The translations under genes and the position numbers were made by a program. Below the pieces are notes generated by a model. It worked only from the letters and a program-made list of their open reading frames with translations. It searched no databases and was not told the origin of the DNA. Positions 16,178 through 24,668 of a stretch of DNA of 64,000 bases are shown one piece after another; positions within the stretch are counted from its first letter, which is position 1; each line of letters starts with the position of its first letter. The DNA is taken from positions 55,246 to 119,245 of the forward strand of contig JAFZBK010000006.1 of the NCBI GenBank assembly GCA_017561825.1, read 5' to 3'. This stretch comes from Prevotella sp. (GTDB lineage Bacteria; Bacteroidota; Bacteroidia; Bacteroidales; Bacteroidaceae).

Positions 16178-18676
16178 TTAAAAATGAATCCTAAAATCAA
16201 TCCCTACCTGTAACGGGTTTGCCCGTTGGGCAAAATAGTGTGTTCCACCTGCAGCACTGCTTTGAACTGCAAAGGTGTTGTATTTTGTATCCGTGAGATT
16301 TCGGCCCCATAGAGAAACGATGACAGGTCCGAAGTCGTAATCTGCATGAGCGCCAAGCAAAGCATACAGTTTCTGGTAATAGGTATTAGCCTCATCCCAC
16401 CAGATCTTCCCTTGCCCTGTCATGTTCGCACCCAAGATGAACTTACCGATACGGTAGTCGGCCATCGCACTAAATGTATGCTGAGGTACGAAAGGAACAT
16501 AATTGTCCTTGAAATCCTGAGTTCTTAACACATACGAAGAAGTGAGATTCTGTTGCGGTATATCCTTGTATTCATCGAACTTCGCATTGGTAAAGGCATA
16601 GGTCACAGCCCAGTCGAGGGCGTTGTTGATGGCCTTGCCACGCAGGGAAGCCTCCAAACCACACGAATGACTCTTACCCGCGTTCACCATAATACGACCA
16701 TAGTTGCTGTTCGGCTCCATGATAGACAGTTGCTGATTGCGGATCTGCATGTAGAAGAGGGCGAGGTCGGCATGTACCTTTCCTTCGAAGAGGTTCAGGT
16801 GGGTGCCTATCTCGTAGTTCCATGATTCTTCCGGCTTATAGGCAATCGTCTCCTCGATGGCATTGTAATCCTGTGCTGTATGCTCCACATCATAGTCACC
16901 ACGCATGGCGTCCTGCTGATGTGCATTGAGGTCGGTCTGCAGAATGTCACTGAACATCTGGATATTATAGCCGCCAGCACGATAGCCCTTTGATACCAGC
17001 GCATATACATTGCCTAGGAACCCATCTAAATCATAAGTGAGACCGAACTTCGGCAGCAACTGGGTATAGGTCTTCTGTCGACTATCAACAACGTGAGAAG
17101 TAAGATGGTAGGTGGCCTGACGCTCGGCTGTTCCACCCGTCATGTTCATATAAGCCAATGCGTCGTACTCAATCTTCATCTTATCTACATTCAACCGCAA
17201 ACCAAGCGTGAGTTTCAATTTGTTGGTCAGCAGGATATTTGACTCATGATAGGCAGCAAAGGTCATCGAAGGAGTCTTGAATGTTTCAGGAACAGCCATC
17301 TCGGCACTCATCGACACACCTCCCAATGCAGCGTCCACAGCCTTCTGAGCCGCCGCAGCTGCCTGTTTCTCTGCCGCAGCCTGGGGCATACCCTGAGCGA
17401 GCATCTGCTCCAACATCTGCTGGTACATGCGGGGATACATAGATCCTTGCATGGCTCCCTTCATCGCATTGGTAATGGCAGCCCCAATAGGACCTGTAAT
17501 AGCGTCGCCGAAATAGACGGGAGCATCGGTGCGCAACCACTGGTAAGAACCGTAGAGTCCTGAGGTATGCTGCCAACGGGTATAAGCATGAGAGCGCAAC
17601 ACGAACTCCTGCGTAAGTGCGTTCATCTTCTGGTATTGTTCCAGTCGCAGATAATCTGGAGCCATGTAGTCCTGGTCCATCAGCATCATGTCATTCAGAT
17701 ACTGATAACTGGTGGTGGAGGTGAAAAGCAGGTTGCCCATGTCATAACCAATGGAAAGACCTGTATTCAACATATTGCGCTTATAACCGTTCATGATGGT
17801 CGTGGCAGGATCCTGCACAGGAAGGTATTTGGGGGCTGCTGAACTCTCATGTATAGGCTGGAACTCTCCATAACCGAAACCATTCTGGTTCACATACTGA
17901 TAATCAGCGGTCCAGTCGAAAGTGAGTTTCTTAGTAGGTGCGAAGATCAGACGAAGCTTACCACCCGCCTCATTCGTGAGATCATTCTTCTGGTCGAAGT
18001 TATGGTTGTTGATGAAACCATTCAGACCGCTATAGAAGCCAGCCACCGTGAATGCAAGTTGCTCACTGGGACGATGATGATGGGCTACCTCCACATTACT
18101 GTACAGACCCGTACCAATGCCCAAGTTGATATCTGTTCCCTGATAGTTCATCGGGTTCTTGGAGTAGATACGTACCAGACCGCCCTCGGTGTTCTGACCA
18201 TAAAGCGTTCCCTGCGGACCGCGAAGGATATCCACACGGTCGAGCATATAGAAATGGTTGTTGAATGCCGACTTCGACATCAATGGGATATTATCGTAAT
18301 ACACGCCCACGGCAGGATTGTTGATGCGAGAGCCTATGCCACGTACATACATGGATGAGGTGAGACGAGAGCCATAGGAAGGCATCACGAACGAGGGGAC
18401 GAATTGTGACAGCTGACTCAAATCGTGTACGTTCAGCTGCTGGAGTTGTGTTTCACCAAAGGCATTACTGCTCACCGGCTGGAAGCGCAACCGCACACTC
18501 TCCTTTGGCTGTGAGATCACCACCACTTCATCCAAGTCATATACCCTTGAAGTATCTGCCAGCGAACGCTCGTTGTTATTTACTGTTATCGTATTCTCAT
18601 GGAGAGGAAGGGCACAGACCATCATCTGCACACCCCATACCATCGTCAATAATCCGATCAATCTTTTCTTCATCAT
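16178..18676 (-). CDS. TonB-dependent outer-membrane receptor
   Basis: An 832-residue TonB-dependent receptor for energised uptake across the outer membrane. After the signal peptide a possible TonB box (LDEVVVISQ) leads into a plug domain with MYVRGIGSRINNPAVGVY and DRVDILRGPQGTLYGQNTEGG, then a 22-strand-type barrel ending in the aromatic-terminated GIDFRIHF. It lacks the N-terminal carboxypeptidase-like domain of SusC proteins and has no SusD neighbour, so a siderophore, heme or cobalamin-like substrate is more likely than a glycan. An odd Ala/Gln/Met-rich stretch (about residues 410-465, EKQAAAAAQKAVDAALGG type) interrupts the barrel. Two ATG codons lie at the start (18676, 18673). Confidence 0.9.
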   Translation of the reverse strand: MMKKRLIGLLTMVWGVQMMVCALPLHENTITVNNNERSLADTSRVYDLDEVVVISQPKESVRLRFQPVSSNAFGETQLQQLNVHDLSQLSQFVPSFVMPSYGSRLTSSMYVRGIGSRINNPAVGVYYDNIPLMSKSAFNNHFYMLDRVDILRGPQGTLYGQNTEGGLVRIYSKNPMNYQGTDINLGIGTGLYSNVEVAHHHRPSEQLAFTVAGFYSGLNGFINNHNFDQKNDLTNEAGGKLRLIFAPTKKLTFDWTADYQYVNQNGFGYGEFQPIHESSAAPKYLPVQDPATTIMNGYKRNMLNTGLSIGYDMGNLLFTSTTSYQYLNDMMLMDQDYMAPDYLRLEQYQKMNALTQEFVLRSHAYTRWQHTSGLYGSYQWLRTDAPVYFGDAITGPIGAAITNAMKGAMQGSMYPRMYQQMLEQMLAQGMPQAAAEKQAAAAAQKAVDAALGGVSMSAEMAVPETFKTPSMTFAAYHESNILLTNKLKLTLGLRLNVDKMKIEYDALAYMNMTGGTAERQATYHLTSHVVDSRQKTYTQLLPKFGLTYDLDGFLGNVYALVSKGYRAGGYNIQMFSDILQTDLNAHQQDAMRGDYDVEHTAQDYNAIEETIAYKPEESWNYEIGTHLNLFEGKVHADLALFYMQIRNQQLSIMEPNSNYGRIMVNAGKSHSCGLEASLRGKAINNALDWAVTYAFTNAKFDEYKDIPQQNLTSSYVLRTQDFKDNYVPFVPQHTFSAMADYRIGKFILGANMTGQGKIWWDEANTYYQKLYALLGAHADYDFGPVIVSLWGRNLTDTKYNTFAVQSSAAGGTHYFAQRANPLQVGIDFRIHF

Positions 18677-18699
18677 GTACAATTGCAAAATTACGGGTG

Positions 18700-18707
18700 C
18701 AAAGGTA
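18700..18707 (-). promoter_or_regulatory. promoter -7 box of the TonB receptor gene
   Basis: TACCTTTG on the minus strand, 23 bp before the first ATG; a second weaker match (TAATTTTG) lies closer at 18684-18691. Confidence 0.7.
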
Positions 18708-18750
18708 GAGAAAAACACCCGTTCCTGCAATCCTTATTTATGAGGATTTG

Positions 18751-19767
18751 TCATTCGTTCACCGACCCACAGTTAGGACAACGACCCTTCTGACGCATGG
18801 GTGTACCGCATTGACCGCAAATATACCGACAATGCGAGCTGCGGTAATAATGACGGAGGGCTAAATAGACATACACCACCAGGACTATGTATCCTATATA
18901 ATATAAGGTGGTAAGACTGAAGATGATGTAGTTGATGGCACATACTCCACCCAATCCGCAAAGATACAGCATCGCATCATTGAAAGGCAGATGTTGGCGG
19001 ACCACATCCACACAGGCTAACCCTAAGATCAACAACAGCCATACACAGACCAGAAACACCGTGAGGATCGGGGGAACACCAAAGGGGTTCAAGGTAGGAT
19101 GGAAATAGAACTGCTGCCACACATCCGGTGCGAACAGCTGAATACTGGAATACAAGGTGGCTGATATCGCCACAGTGAGTGCCAGCAGTGTGGGGTAGAT
19201 ACTGTCGATATCGTTGAAGTGCACGATCTTCGCGTTCTTCCTTCGAATGATATACAGCAGATAAGCCACGGCGATGATGCAGATCACAAACAGGAAGATC
19301 AGCAAATGGGTATCAGAGAACGTGGAGATAAACTGCGAGATAGGATCATCAGGCACCACCTTCGGTAGCAGCTCCGACTCATGTGCCCAACCGAACGTCA
19401 GCTGGTCGCGTGCCACCTGCACCCACACAGAGTCTATACTATCGTTCGGCAGGATGCGGATATCCGCCACCACCAAATGGTCATGACGAGTTACTGGGAA
19501 GGTGTCGATGGGCATCTGACTCACTGCTTCCTCTGGCTGCGAGCGCATCAGGTAAAGGGTATCAACCTTCACCACGAAGTTAAAGTTCTCAGAATAGTGA
19601 TGCTTACGGGCAAAGAGAAGAGAATCCTGTCGGCGAGCCAAGTGAGCGGAATCCAACACTTCCTCAGCGCGCAGCATATCACTGTCACCCCTACCCTTCT
19701 TCTCGTGGCAACCTGACAGTATCGTGATAGTCATGAACGCCACGACAACCAGCATCATTCTCTTCAT
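18751..19767 (-). CDS. membrane lipoprotein with C-terminal zinc ribbon
   Basis: A 338-residue protein not recognised as a named family. It starts with a lipoprotein signal peptide ending ITILSGC; a purine-rich AGGAG lies 5 bp before the ATG chosen at 19767 (the preceding ATG at 19770 is possible). About 125 residues of extracytoplasmic domain, with a strand-rich SVWVQVARDQLTFGWAHESEL segment reminiscent of SH3-like folds, are followed by five or so transmembrane helices. The C-terminus is a zinc ribbon, CGQCGTPMRQKGRCPNCG. It follows the U32 peptidase gene with a heptamer array between them. Function unknown. Confidence 0.7.
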   Translation of the reverse strand: MKRMMLVVVAFMTITILSGCHEKKGRGDSDMLRAEEVLDSAHLARRQDSLLFARKHHYSENFNFVVKVDTLYLMRSQPEEAVSQMPIDTFPVTRHDHLVVADIRILPNDSIDSVWVQVARDQLTFGWAHESELLPKVVPDDPISQFISTFSDTHLLIFLFVICIIAVAYLLYIIRRKNAKIVHFNDIDSIYPTLLALTVAISATLYSSIQLFAPDVWQQFYFHPTLNPFGVPPILTVFLVCVWLLLILGLACVDVVRQHLPFNDAMLYLCGLGGVCAINYIIFSLTTLYYIGYIVLVVYVYLALRHYYRSSHCRYICGQCGTPMRQKGRCPNCGSVNE

Positions 19768-19791
19768 CATATCTCCTTTCTTGCTCATATC

Positions 19792-19826
19792 TCTTGCTTC
19801 TTGCTTCTCACCTCTCACTTCTCACC
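19792..19826. repeat. intergenic heptamer array
   Basis: TCTTGCT x2, TCTCACC, TCTCACT, TCTCACC: five 7-bp units between the U32 peptidase stop and the zinc-ribbon gene start. Confidence 0.9.
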
Positions 19827-19827
19827 A

Positions 19828-21663
19828 CTAATCCTCCCCATACACATTCATCTGACACGCACTGCACTGGAACTCCAAGCGGAACCGTCTGCCATCATCC
19901 AATTTCAGATATAGCGGTTCCTTCCACGGCATCTTCTCTCCCCCTTGGCGCATGCAATAGCCCAGAATGTATTTCAGACAATGCCGACATTGCATGATCA
20001 ACGGATTCTTCACCGGCGAGAGCTCAAAGGCGGGAGCGATCACTTTCAGTCCTTGCTGTTCATAGAATGCGCGGGCCTGACGGTTGGAAATATTGTACAA
20101 GTAACTTCGTTGTGGGTTGACAAGAGAAAGTGGATAGTTAGACTTTTCACTCTCAGTTCTCCATTCTCCACGTTCCACCTCACACGCTCCACTCGTTACA
20201 CTTCTTCTCATCTCCGTCAGCACGCTGGATGGGATAAAGAAGGGGAAGTCGTGGGGTTCGAGATGTACGGAAGTACATTCGTAGGGGGTATTACCGAGTT
20301 TTGTCAGTTGACGGATGATGTTCTCATGCTGCGGTTTCTGCGCGATCTGTTTCTCCATGGGCATGCTGATACAACGAGAACCCATCTGCAGTTCAAAGCC
20401 GTTATCCGTTTCACGCAAGATCATCTCCACGGGAATCTTCCGCACAGCCGTCTTACCAGCCATCACACGCTGAAACTCCTGATCGTTGTTCCTATACAAT
20501 GCCGTTCCCGGCTTGAGATCGGAAGGCATCTGATAAGGGAACAAACGATTCCCTTCCACCCTATTCACACGGAATCCTTCCAATATACGCTTCTCGCCTC
20601 TTCCCCCTTTGAAGAAGCACAAGCCATCACCATTGGCAAACGAGGCTGTTCCTGCCACATTGAATGAATTACCGCGTATCTCCTTTACCTTTCCGACATA
20701 CTCACCTAAGGCTTTGGGAGTATCAGGCGAGAAGATATCCGGTTTACGTCCGAGCAGGAAATAGTCGGTGAAACCCCGATTGAATGTCTTCTGTAAGTTA
20801 GGCGTGAACGAATAGGTACAGGAACCCAAGGAGGCACGTTGGTATTTGTCAGGATGACGAGCAATGATTTCATTCAGTCGCTGACTATAGGCTGCCGTGA
20901 CGTTCTTCACATAGTCGATATCCTTCAGTCTTCCTTCAATCTTGAACGACACAGCCCCTGCCTCCATCAGCTCTTCCAGCATGTCGATGCGACACATATC
21001 TTTCAAAGAAAGCAGATGACGACCACGTTCTATCACGTTCCCGTCAGCATCTTCCAAATCGAAGGGCAACCGACAGAACTGTGCGCAGGCTCCCCTATTG
21101 GCACTCCTGCCGAAACAGTATTGCGATGCATAGCATTGTCCTGAATAACTCACGCACAGGGCACCATGCACGAACACCTCCAGTTCTACGTCGGGAACCG
21201 CCTGATGAATAGCTGCGATCTCTTTCAACGACAGTTCCCGTGCCAGTACCACCCTGCGGAAACCAATGGAACGCAGCCATTGCACCTTCTCGATGGTACG
21301 GTTATCGGTTTGGGTGGAAGCATGAAGGGGAATTGAAAATTTAGAATTGAAAATTGAAAATTGGGTAATAGCCATGTCCTGTACGAGGATGGCATCAACG
21401 CCAATATCGTTCAGATTACTGATCAACTGCTGCGTTTCTTCCAGTTCCTCATCATAGATGATGGTGTTGACAGTGACATACACCTTTGCGCCATACTGAT
21501 GGGCGTAGGTACAGAGTTGTGCAATATCCTCTACTGAGTTACCTGCCGCAACTCGGGCACCGAAGCGTTGTGCTCCGATATACACGGCATCAGCTCCATG
21601 ATCAATGGCCGCGATACCACATTCCAGGTTTTTGGCAGGAGCCAGTAGTTCGATCTTATCCAA
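19828..21663 (-). CDS. U32-family protein (RlhA/TrhP-type RNA hydroxylation)
   Basis: A 611-residue U32 peptidase-family protein with the DUF3656-like C-terminal part. Related enterobacterial proteins hydroxylate 23S rRNA (RlhA) or tRNA (TrhP). The U32 core EVFVHGALCVSYSGQC, then FGRSANRGACAQFCRLPFDL, is intact; further Cys pairs lie at MQCRHCLKYILGYC and FQCSACQMN at the C-terminus. No ATG is available upstream of the conserved LDKIELLAPAKNLECG, so I place the start at the TTG at 21663, which overlaps the metA stop by 8 bp after a GAGGAG. Two heptamer arrays are read in frame: QFSIFNSKFS, and a stretch around GACEVERGEWRTESEKS. Probably translated together with metA. Confidence 0.8.
   Translation of the reverse strand: MDKIELLAPAKNLECGIAAIDHGADAVYIGAQRFGARVAAGNSVEDIAQLCTYAHQYGAKVYVTVNTIIYDEELEETQQLISNLNDIGVDAILVQDMAITQFSIFNSKFSIPLHASTQTDNRTIEKVQWLRSIGFRRVVLARELSLKEIAAIHQAVPDVELEVFVHGALCVSYSGQCYASQYCFGRSANRGACAQFCRLPFDLEDADGNVIERGRHLLSLKDMCRIDMLEELMEAGAVSFKIEGRLKDIDYVKNVTAAYSQRLNEIIARHPDKYQRASLGSCTYSFTPNLQKTFNRGFTDYFLLGRKPDIFSPDTPKALGEYVGKVKEIRGNSFNVAGTASFANGDGLCFFKGGRGEKRILEGFRVNRVEGNRLFPYQMPSDLKPGTALYRNNDQEFQRVMAGKTAVRKIPVEMILRETDNGFELQMGSRCISMPMEKQIAQKPQHENIIRQLTKLGNTPYECTSVHLEPHDFPFFIPSSVLTEMRRSVTSGACEVERGEWRTESEKSNYPLSLVNPQRSYLYNISNRQARAFYEQQGLKVIAPAFELSPVKNPLIMQCRHCLKYILGYCMRQGGEKMPWKEPLYLKLDDGRRFRLEFQCSACQMNVYGED
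20151..20199. repeat. heptamer array in the U32 gene
   Basis: TCTCAGT, TCTCCAT, TCTCCAC, GTTCCAC, CTCACAC, GCTCCAC, TCGTTAC: seven degenerate 7-bp units in frame within the coding sequence. Confidence 0.75.
21331..21365. repeat. heptamer array in the U32 gene
   Basis: AATTGAA, AATTTAG, AATTGAA, AATTGAA, AATTGGG: five units, in frame, adding QFSIFNSKFS just before the conserved IPLHASTQ strand. Confidence 0.92.
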
Positions 21664-22573
21664 TCTCCTCGATATTATACGGAGTGGTCTGATAAACGTA
21701 GTAGTTGATCCAGTTGGAGAACAGCAGGTTGGCATGGGCACGCCAGCGTACCACAGGTCCCTTTGACGGTTCATCATCAAGGTAGTAGTTCTTCGGCATC
21801 TCCACATCGTCGCGCTTATCTTTGTCACGACGGTACTCATTGTCGAGCGTGTCAGGAGCATATTCCAGATGACCGGTGATGAAGAACTCACGACCTTCGC
21901 GAGCCATCACGATGCTGACACCGCTCTCCTTCCCTTCTGCAAGTAAAGTCAAGCGGTCGTCAGCTAGGATATCCTCGCGATGCAGTTCTGTATGACGACT
22001 ATGCGGCATGAAGAACACATCATCGAAGCCACGGAAAATCGGCATGCGCGGATAGAGGATATGCTGTTCGAAGATACCGAACATCTTTTTCTTCAACGGA
22101 TATTTCTGTATGCCATAATGATAGAAAAGACCAGCCTGTGCCGCCCAGCAGATATAGAACGTACTGGTTACATGCGTCTTCGCCCATTCAAAGATGCCAG
22201 ACACCTCATCCCAGTAGGTCACCTCCTTGAAATCAAACTGCTCCACGGGTGCTCCTGTGATAATCATCCCGTCGAACTTCTTGTTGCGAAGCTCGTCGAA
22301 ATCCTTGTAGAACATCATCATGTGTTCAATGGGGGTATTCTTCGGGGTATGACTCTTCAGTTTCATGAACGTGATGTCCATCTGAAGAGGGGTGTTCGAG
22401 AGCAGACGGATCAAATCAGTCTCTGTCGTAATCTTCAGCGGCATCAGGTTCAGGATCACGATCTTCAGCGGACGGATATCCTGCGTATGCGCCCTAGTAT
22501 CATCCATCACGAAGATATTCTCTTGCTTCAGAATATCTATCGCGGGTAATAGATCTGGTATTCTTAATGGCAT
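21656..22573 (-). CDS. metA: homoserine O-acyltransferase MetA
   Basis: A 305-residue MetA-family enzyme that acylates homoserine as the first committed step of methionine synthesis. The catalytic Cys lies in TFYICWAAQAGL, and the His-x-Glu in TGHLEYAPDTL. The specificity loop reads ITGAPVEQFDF: a Glu after GAPV, which in characterised relatives goes with acetyl-CoA use, where succinyltransferases have Gly. So despite the usual succinyltransferase label, homoserine O-acetyltransferase activity is more likely. It follows the M13 peptidase gene by 24 bp and overlaps the U32 gene, suggesting one transcript. Confidence 0.92.
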   Translation of the reverse strand: MPLRIPDLLPAIDILKQENIFVMDDTRAHTQDIRPLKIVILNLMPLKITTETDLIRLLSNTPLQMDITFMKLKSHTPKNTPIEHMMMFYKDFDELRNKKFDGMIITGAPVEQFDFKEVTYWDEVSGIFEWAKTHVTSTFYICWAAQAGLFYHYGIQKYPLKKKMFGIFEQHILYPRMPIFRGFDDVFFMPHSRHTELHREDILADDRLTLLAEGKESGVSIVMAREGREFFITGHLEYAPDTLDNEYRRDKDKRDDVEMPKNYYLDDEPSKGPVVRWRAHANLLFSNWINYYVYQTTPYNIEEIG

Positions 22574-22597
22574 ATTACGTTTACTTTATTAACAGGT

Positions 22598-24640
22598 TTA
22601 CCAGAGTTCCAAGCGTTCGCTCTTCGGGATGAACATCTTGTCACCCTGCTTGATGCCAAAGGCATCGTACCACATATCGATATGCGGGAGGGCACCGTTT
22701 ACACGCCACTCACCCAAAGAGTGCGGATCACTCTTGGTGCGGTTACGGATCTCCTTCTCGGTGATATTCTGTCCCCACACACCTGCATAAGCAAGGAAGA
22801 AACGTTGGTCGGCTGTGAGTCCGTCGATGGTGGGCAATGCAGCACTCTTGGTGGCGTTCTTATAAGCGTACCATGCCACCTGCAGACCGCCATGGTCGGC
22901 GAGGTTCTCACCCAATGTGAGCTTACCATTTGCATTCAGGTCGGGCAACACCTTGATGTTAGAGAAGAAGTCGGCATAACGACCCGTACGCTCCTCGAAG
23001 CCCTTCGCATCAGCCTCAGTCCACCAGTCGGTCATATTACCCACCTTATCAAAATGGCGACCCTGGTCGTCGAAGCCGTGTGTCATCTCATGACCAATCA
23101 CCACACCGATGGCACCATAGTTAAAGGCATCATCAGCTTCAGGATCAAAGAACGGGCGCTGCAGGATTCCTGCAGGGAAGCAGATCTCATTGGTTGTGGG
23201 GTTATAGTAAGCATTCACGGTCTGGGGAGTCATGAACCACTCCTCGTTATCCACCGGCTTACCAGCCTTCTCCTCAATCTCCTTGGCAGTCCAGAAACGA
23301 TTACACTCCATCACGTTCTCGAAGTATGTCTTCTTCGGGTCGATATCCAGTCCGCTAAGATCCTTCCACTTGTTCGGGTAACCGATCTTCACATAGAAGG
23401 TGCTGAGCTTGTCGAGAGCAGCCTGCTTGGTCTCATCGCTCATCCATGTCTGCGCCTTGATACGCTCACCCAGTGCAATCTGCAGGTTCTTCACCAACTG
23501 CTCCATGCGCTGCTTGGAGGTAGCAGGGAAGTAACGCTCGCAGTAGATCTTACCCAGGGCCTCACCCATCTGACTCTCCACCTGCTGTGTAGCACGTTTC
23601 CAGAGAGGATAATCCTCCTGACGACCATGAAGTGTCTTTCCGAAGAAGTCGAAGTTGGCTGCTGCCACCTCCTCAGAAAGATAACTGGAAGCGCCAAGGA
23701 TCACGCCCCACTGCATATAGGCACGGTATTCACCAGCTGTCATGTTCTTCACCAGCTGTTCAGCACCAGCGAGGAAGTCAGGCTGACCAACCACCAGTTC
23801 ACGATAGTCAGCTGCCTTCACACCGAGGGTCTCCATCTGCTGTGCAAGGCGCAGGTGCGGATAGTTGCGCTGGAACTCCTGCATCGTCATCTTGTTGTAG
23901 TTTGCCTCTACGTCGCGCAGTTCCGTACGACTCTTGCTGACCTTTGCCAAGGCGGTCTCCACTCTCATCACCTGATCCATCTTCTGCTTGGCTGTCATCT
24001 CATCATAGCCGAAAAGACGGAACATGCGGTAGATATGTGAGCGGTAAGCATCACGGATGCTGGTAGTGATGGAGTCGGTATCCAGGTAATACTCCTTCTG
24101 TCCCAAGGCGATACCACCCTGATAAACACTTAGGATATTGTTCTTACTGTCCTTCTCATCAGCCCCGAAGCCGAAGCGCATGAACTCCTGGTCACCATAC
24201 TGCAGCAGTCGCTGCTGAACAGCAAACAGGTCATCCTTCGTAGCAGCCTGCTCCATTTCCTTCAGGATAGGCTGAACGGGAGCAATACCCTCGCGGTTAC
24301 GACGCTTCTGGTCCATGGCCAGTTTGTAGAAGTCACCTAATTTCTGCTCTACAGAACCCTTCTGCAGTTTCTTCTTACCGCTTGACAGGTCCTTCAGGAT
24401 GCTGTTGATCCGTTTGTTGTTATCCTCCTGCAGCTGGTCGAAACTGCCGAAACGTGAATAAGCTGCAGGCAGCGGATTCTTCTTCATCCAGCCACCGCAA
24501 GCATACTGATAGAAGTCCTCTCCCGGCTTCACCGTCTGGTTGAGATTGGTGATGTCGATGCCCGACTTCAGTTGCTGTGCCTCAACGCCAACAGTGGCGG
24601 AAGCAATAAGCATCATACTCATGAATGTTCTGATTTTCAT
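22598..24640 (-). CDS. M13-family (neprilysin/PepO-like) zinc endopeptidase
   Basis: A 680-residue secreted M13 metallopeptidase that cleaves peptides in the periplasm or outside the cell. The signal peptide MKIRTFMSMMLIASATVGVEA supports the start at 24640 (an ATG four codons upstream is possible). The N-terminal M13 domain begins at VKPGEDFYQYACGGWMKK. The catalytic zinc site is complete: VIGHEMTHGFDDQG (HExxH) and GENLADHGGL (third ligand Glu), with a substrate-binding NAYYNP. The gene lies between the ABC-F gene and metA on the minus strand. Length is standard. Confidence 0.93.
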   Translation of the reverse strand: MKIRTFMSMMLIASATVGVEAQQLKSGIDITNLNQTVKPGEDFYQYACGGWMKKNPLPAAYSRFGSFDQLQEDNNKRINSILKDLSSGKKKLQKGSVEQKLGDFYKLAMDQKRRNREGIAPVQPILKEMEQAATKDDLFAVQQRLLQYGDQEFMRFGFGADEKDSKNNILSVYQGGIALGQKEYYLDTDSITTSIRDAYRSHIYRMFRLFGYDEMTAKQKMDQVMRVETALAKVSKSRTELRDVEANYNKMTMQEFQRNYPHLRLAQQMETLGVKAADYRELVVGQPDFLAGAEQLVKNMTAGEYRAYMQWGVILGASSYLSEEVAAANFDFFGKTLHGRQEDYPLWKRATQQVESQMGEALGKIYCERYFPATSKQRMEQLVKNLQIALGERIKAQTWMSDETKQAALDKLSTFYVKIGYPNKWKDLSGLDIDPKKTYFENVMECNRFWTAKEIEEKAGKPVDNEEWFMTPQTVNAYYNPTTNEICFPAGILQRPFFDPEADDAFNYGAIGVVIGHEMTHGFDDQGRHFDKVGNMTDWWTEADAKGFEERTGRYADFFSNIKVLPDLNANGKLTLGENLADHGGLQVAWYAYKNATKSAALPTIDGLTADQRFFLAYAGVWGQNITEKEIRNRTKSDPHSLGEWRVNGALPHIDMWYDAFGIKQGDKMFIPKSERLELW

Positions 24641-24668
24641 TGTTCTAATCATTTATTTGGTTTATATA

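Noticed and set aside
16178-18676. SusC-type glycan importer
   Set aside because: No N-terminal carboxypeptidase-like domain and no SusD neighbour; plug motifs fit ordinary TonB receptors.
22682-24040. 452-codon open frame on the plus strand
   Set aside because: Antisense to the conserved M13 peptidase; its composition (Leu/His/Val-rich) is what codon bias of the real gene produces, and it has no promoter or family resemblance.
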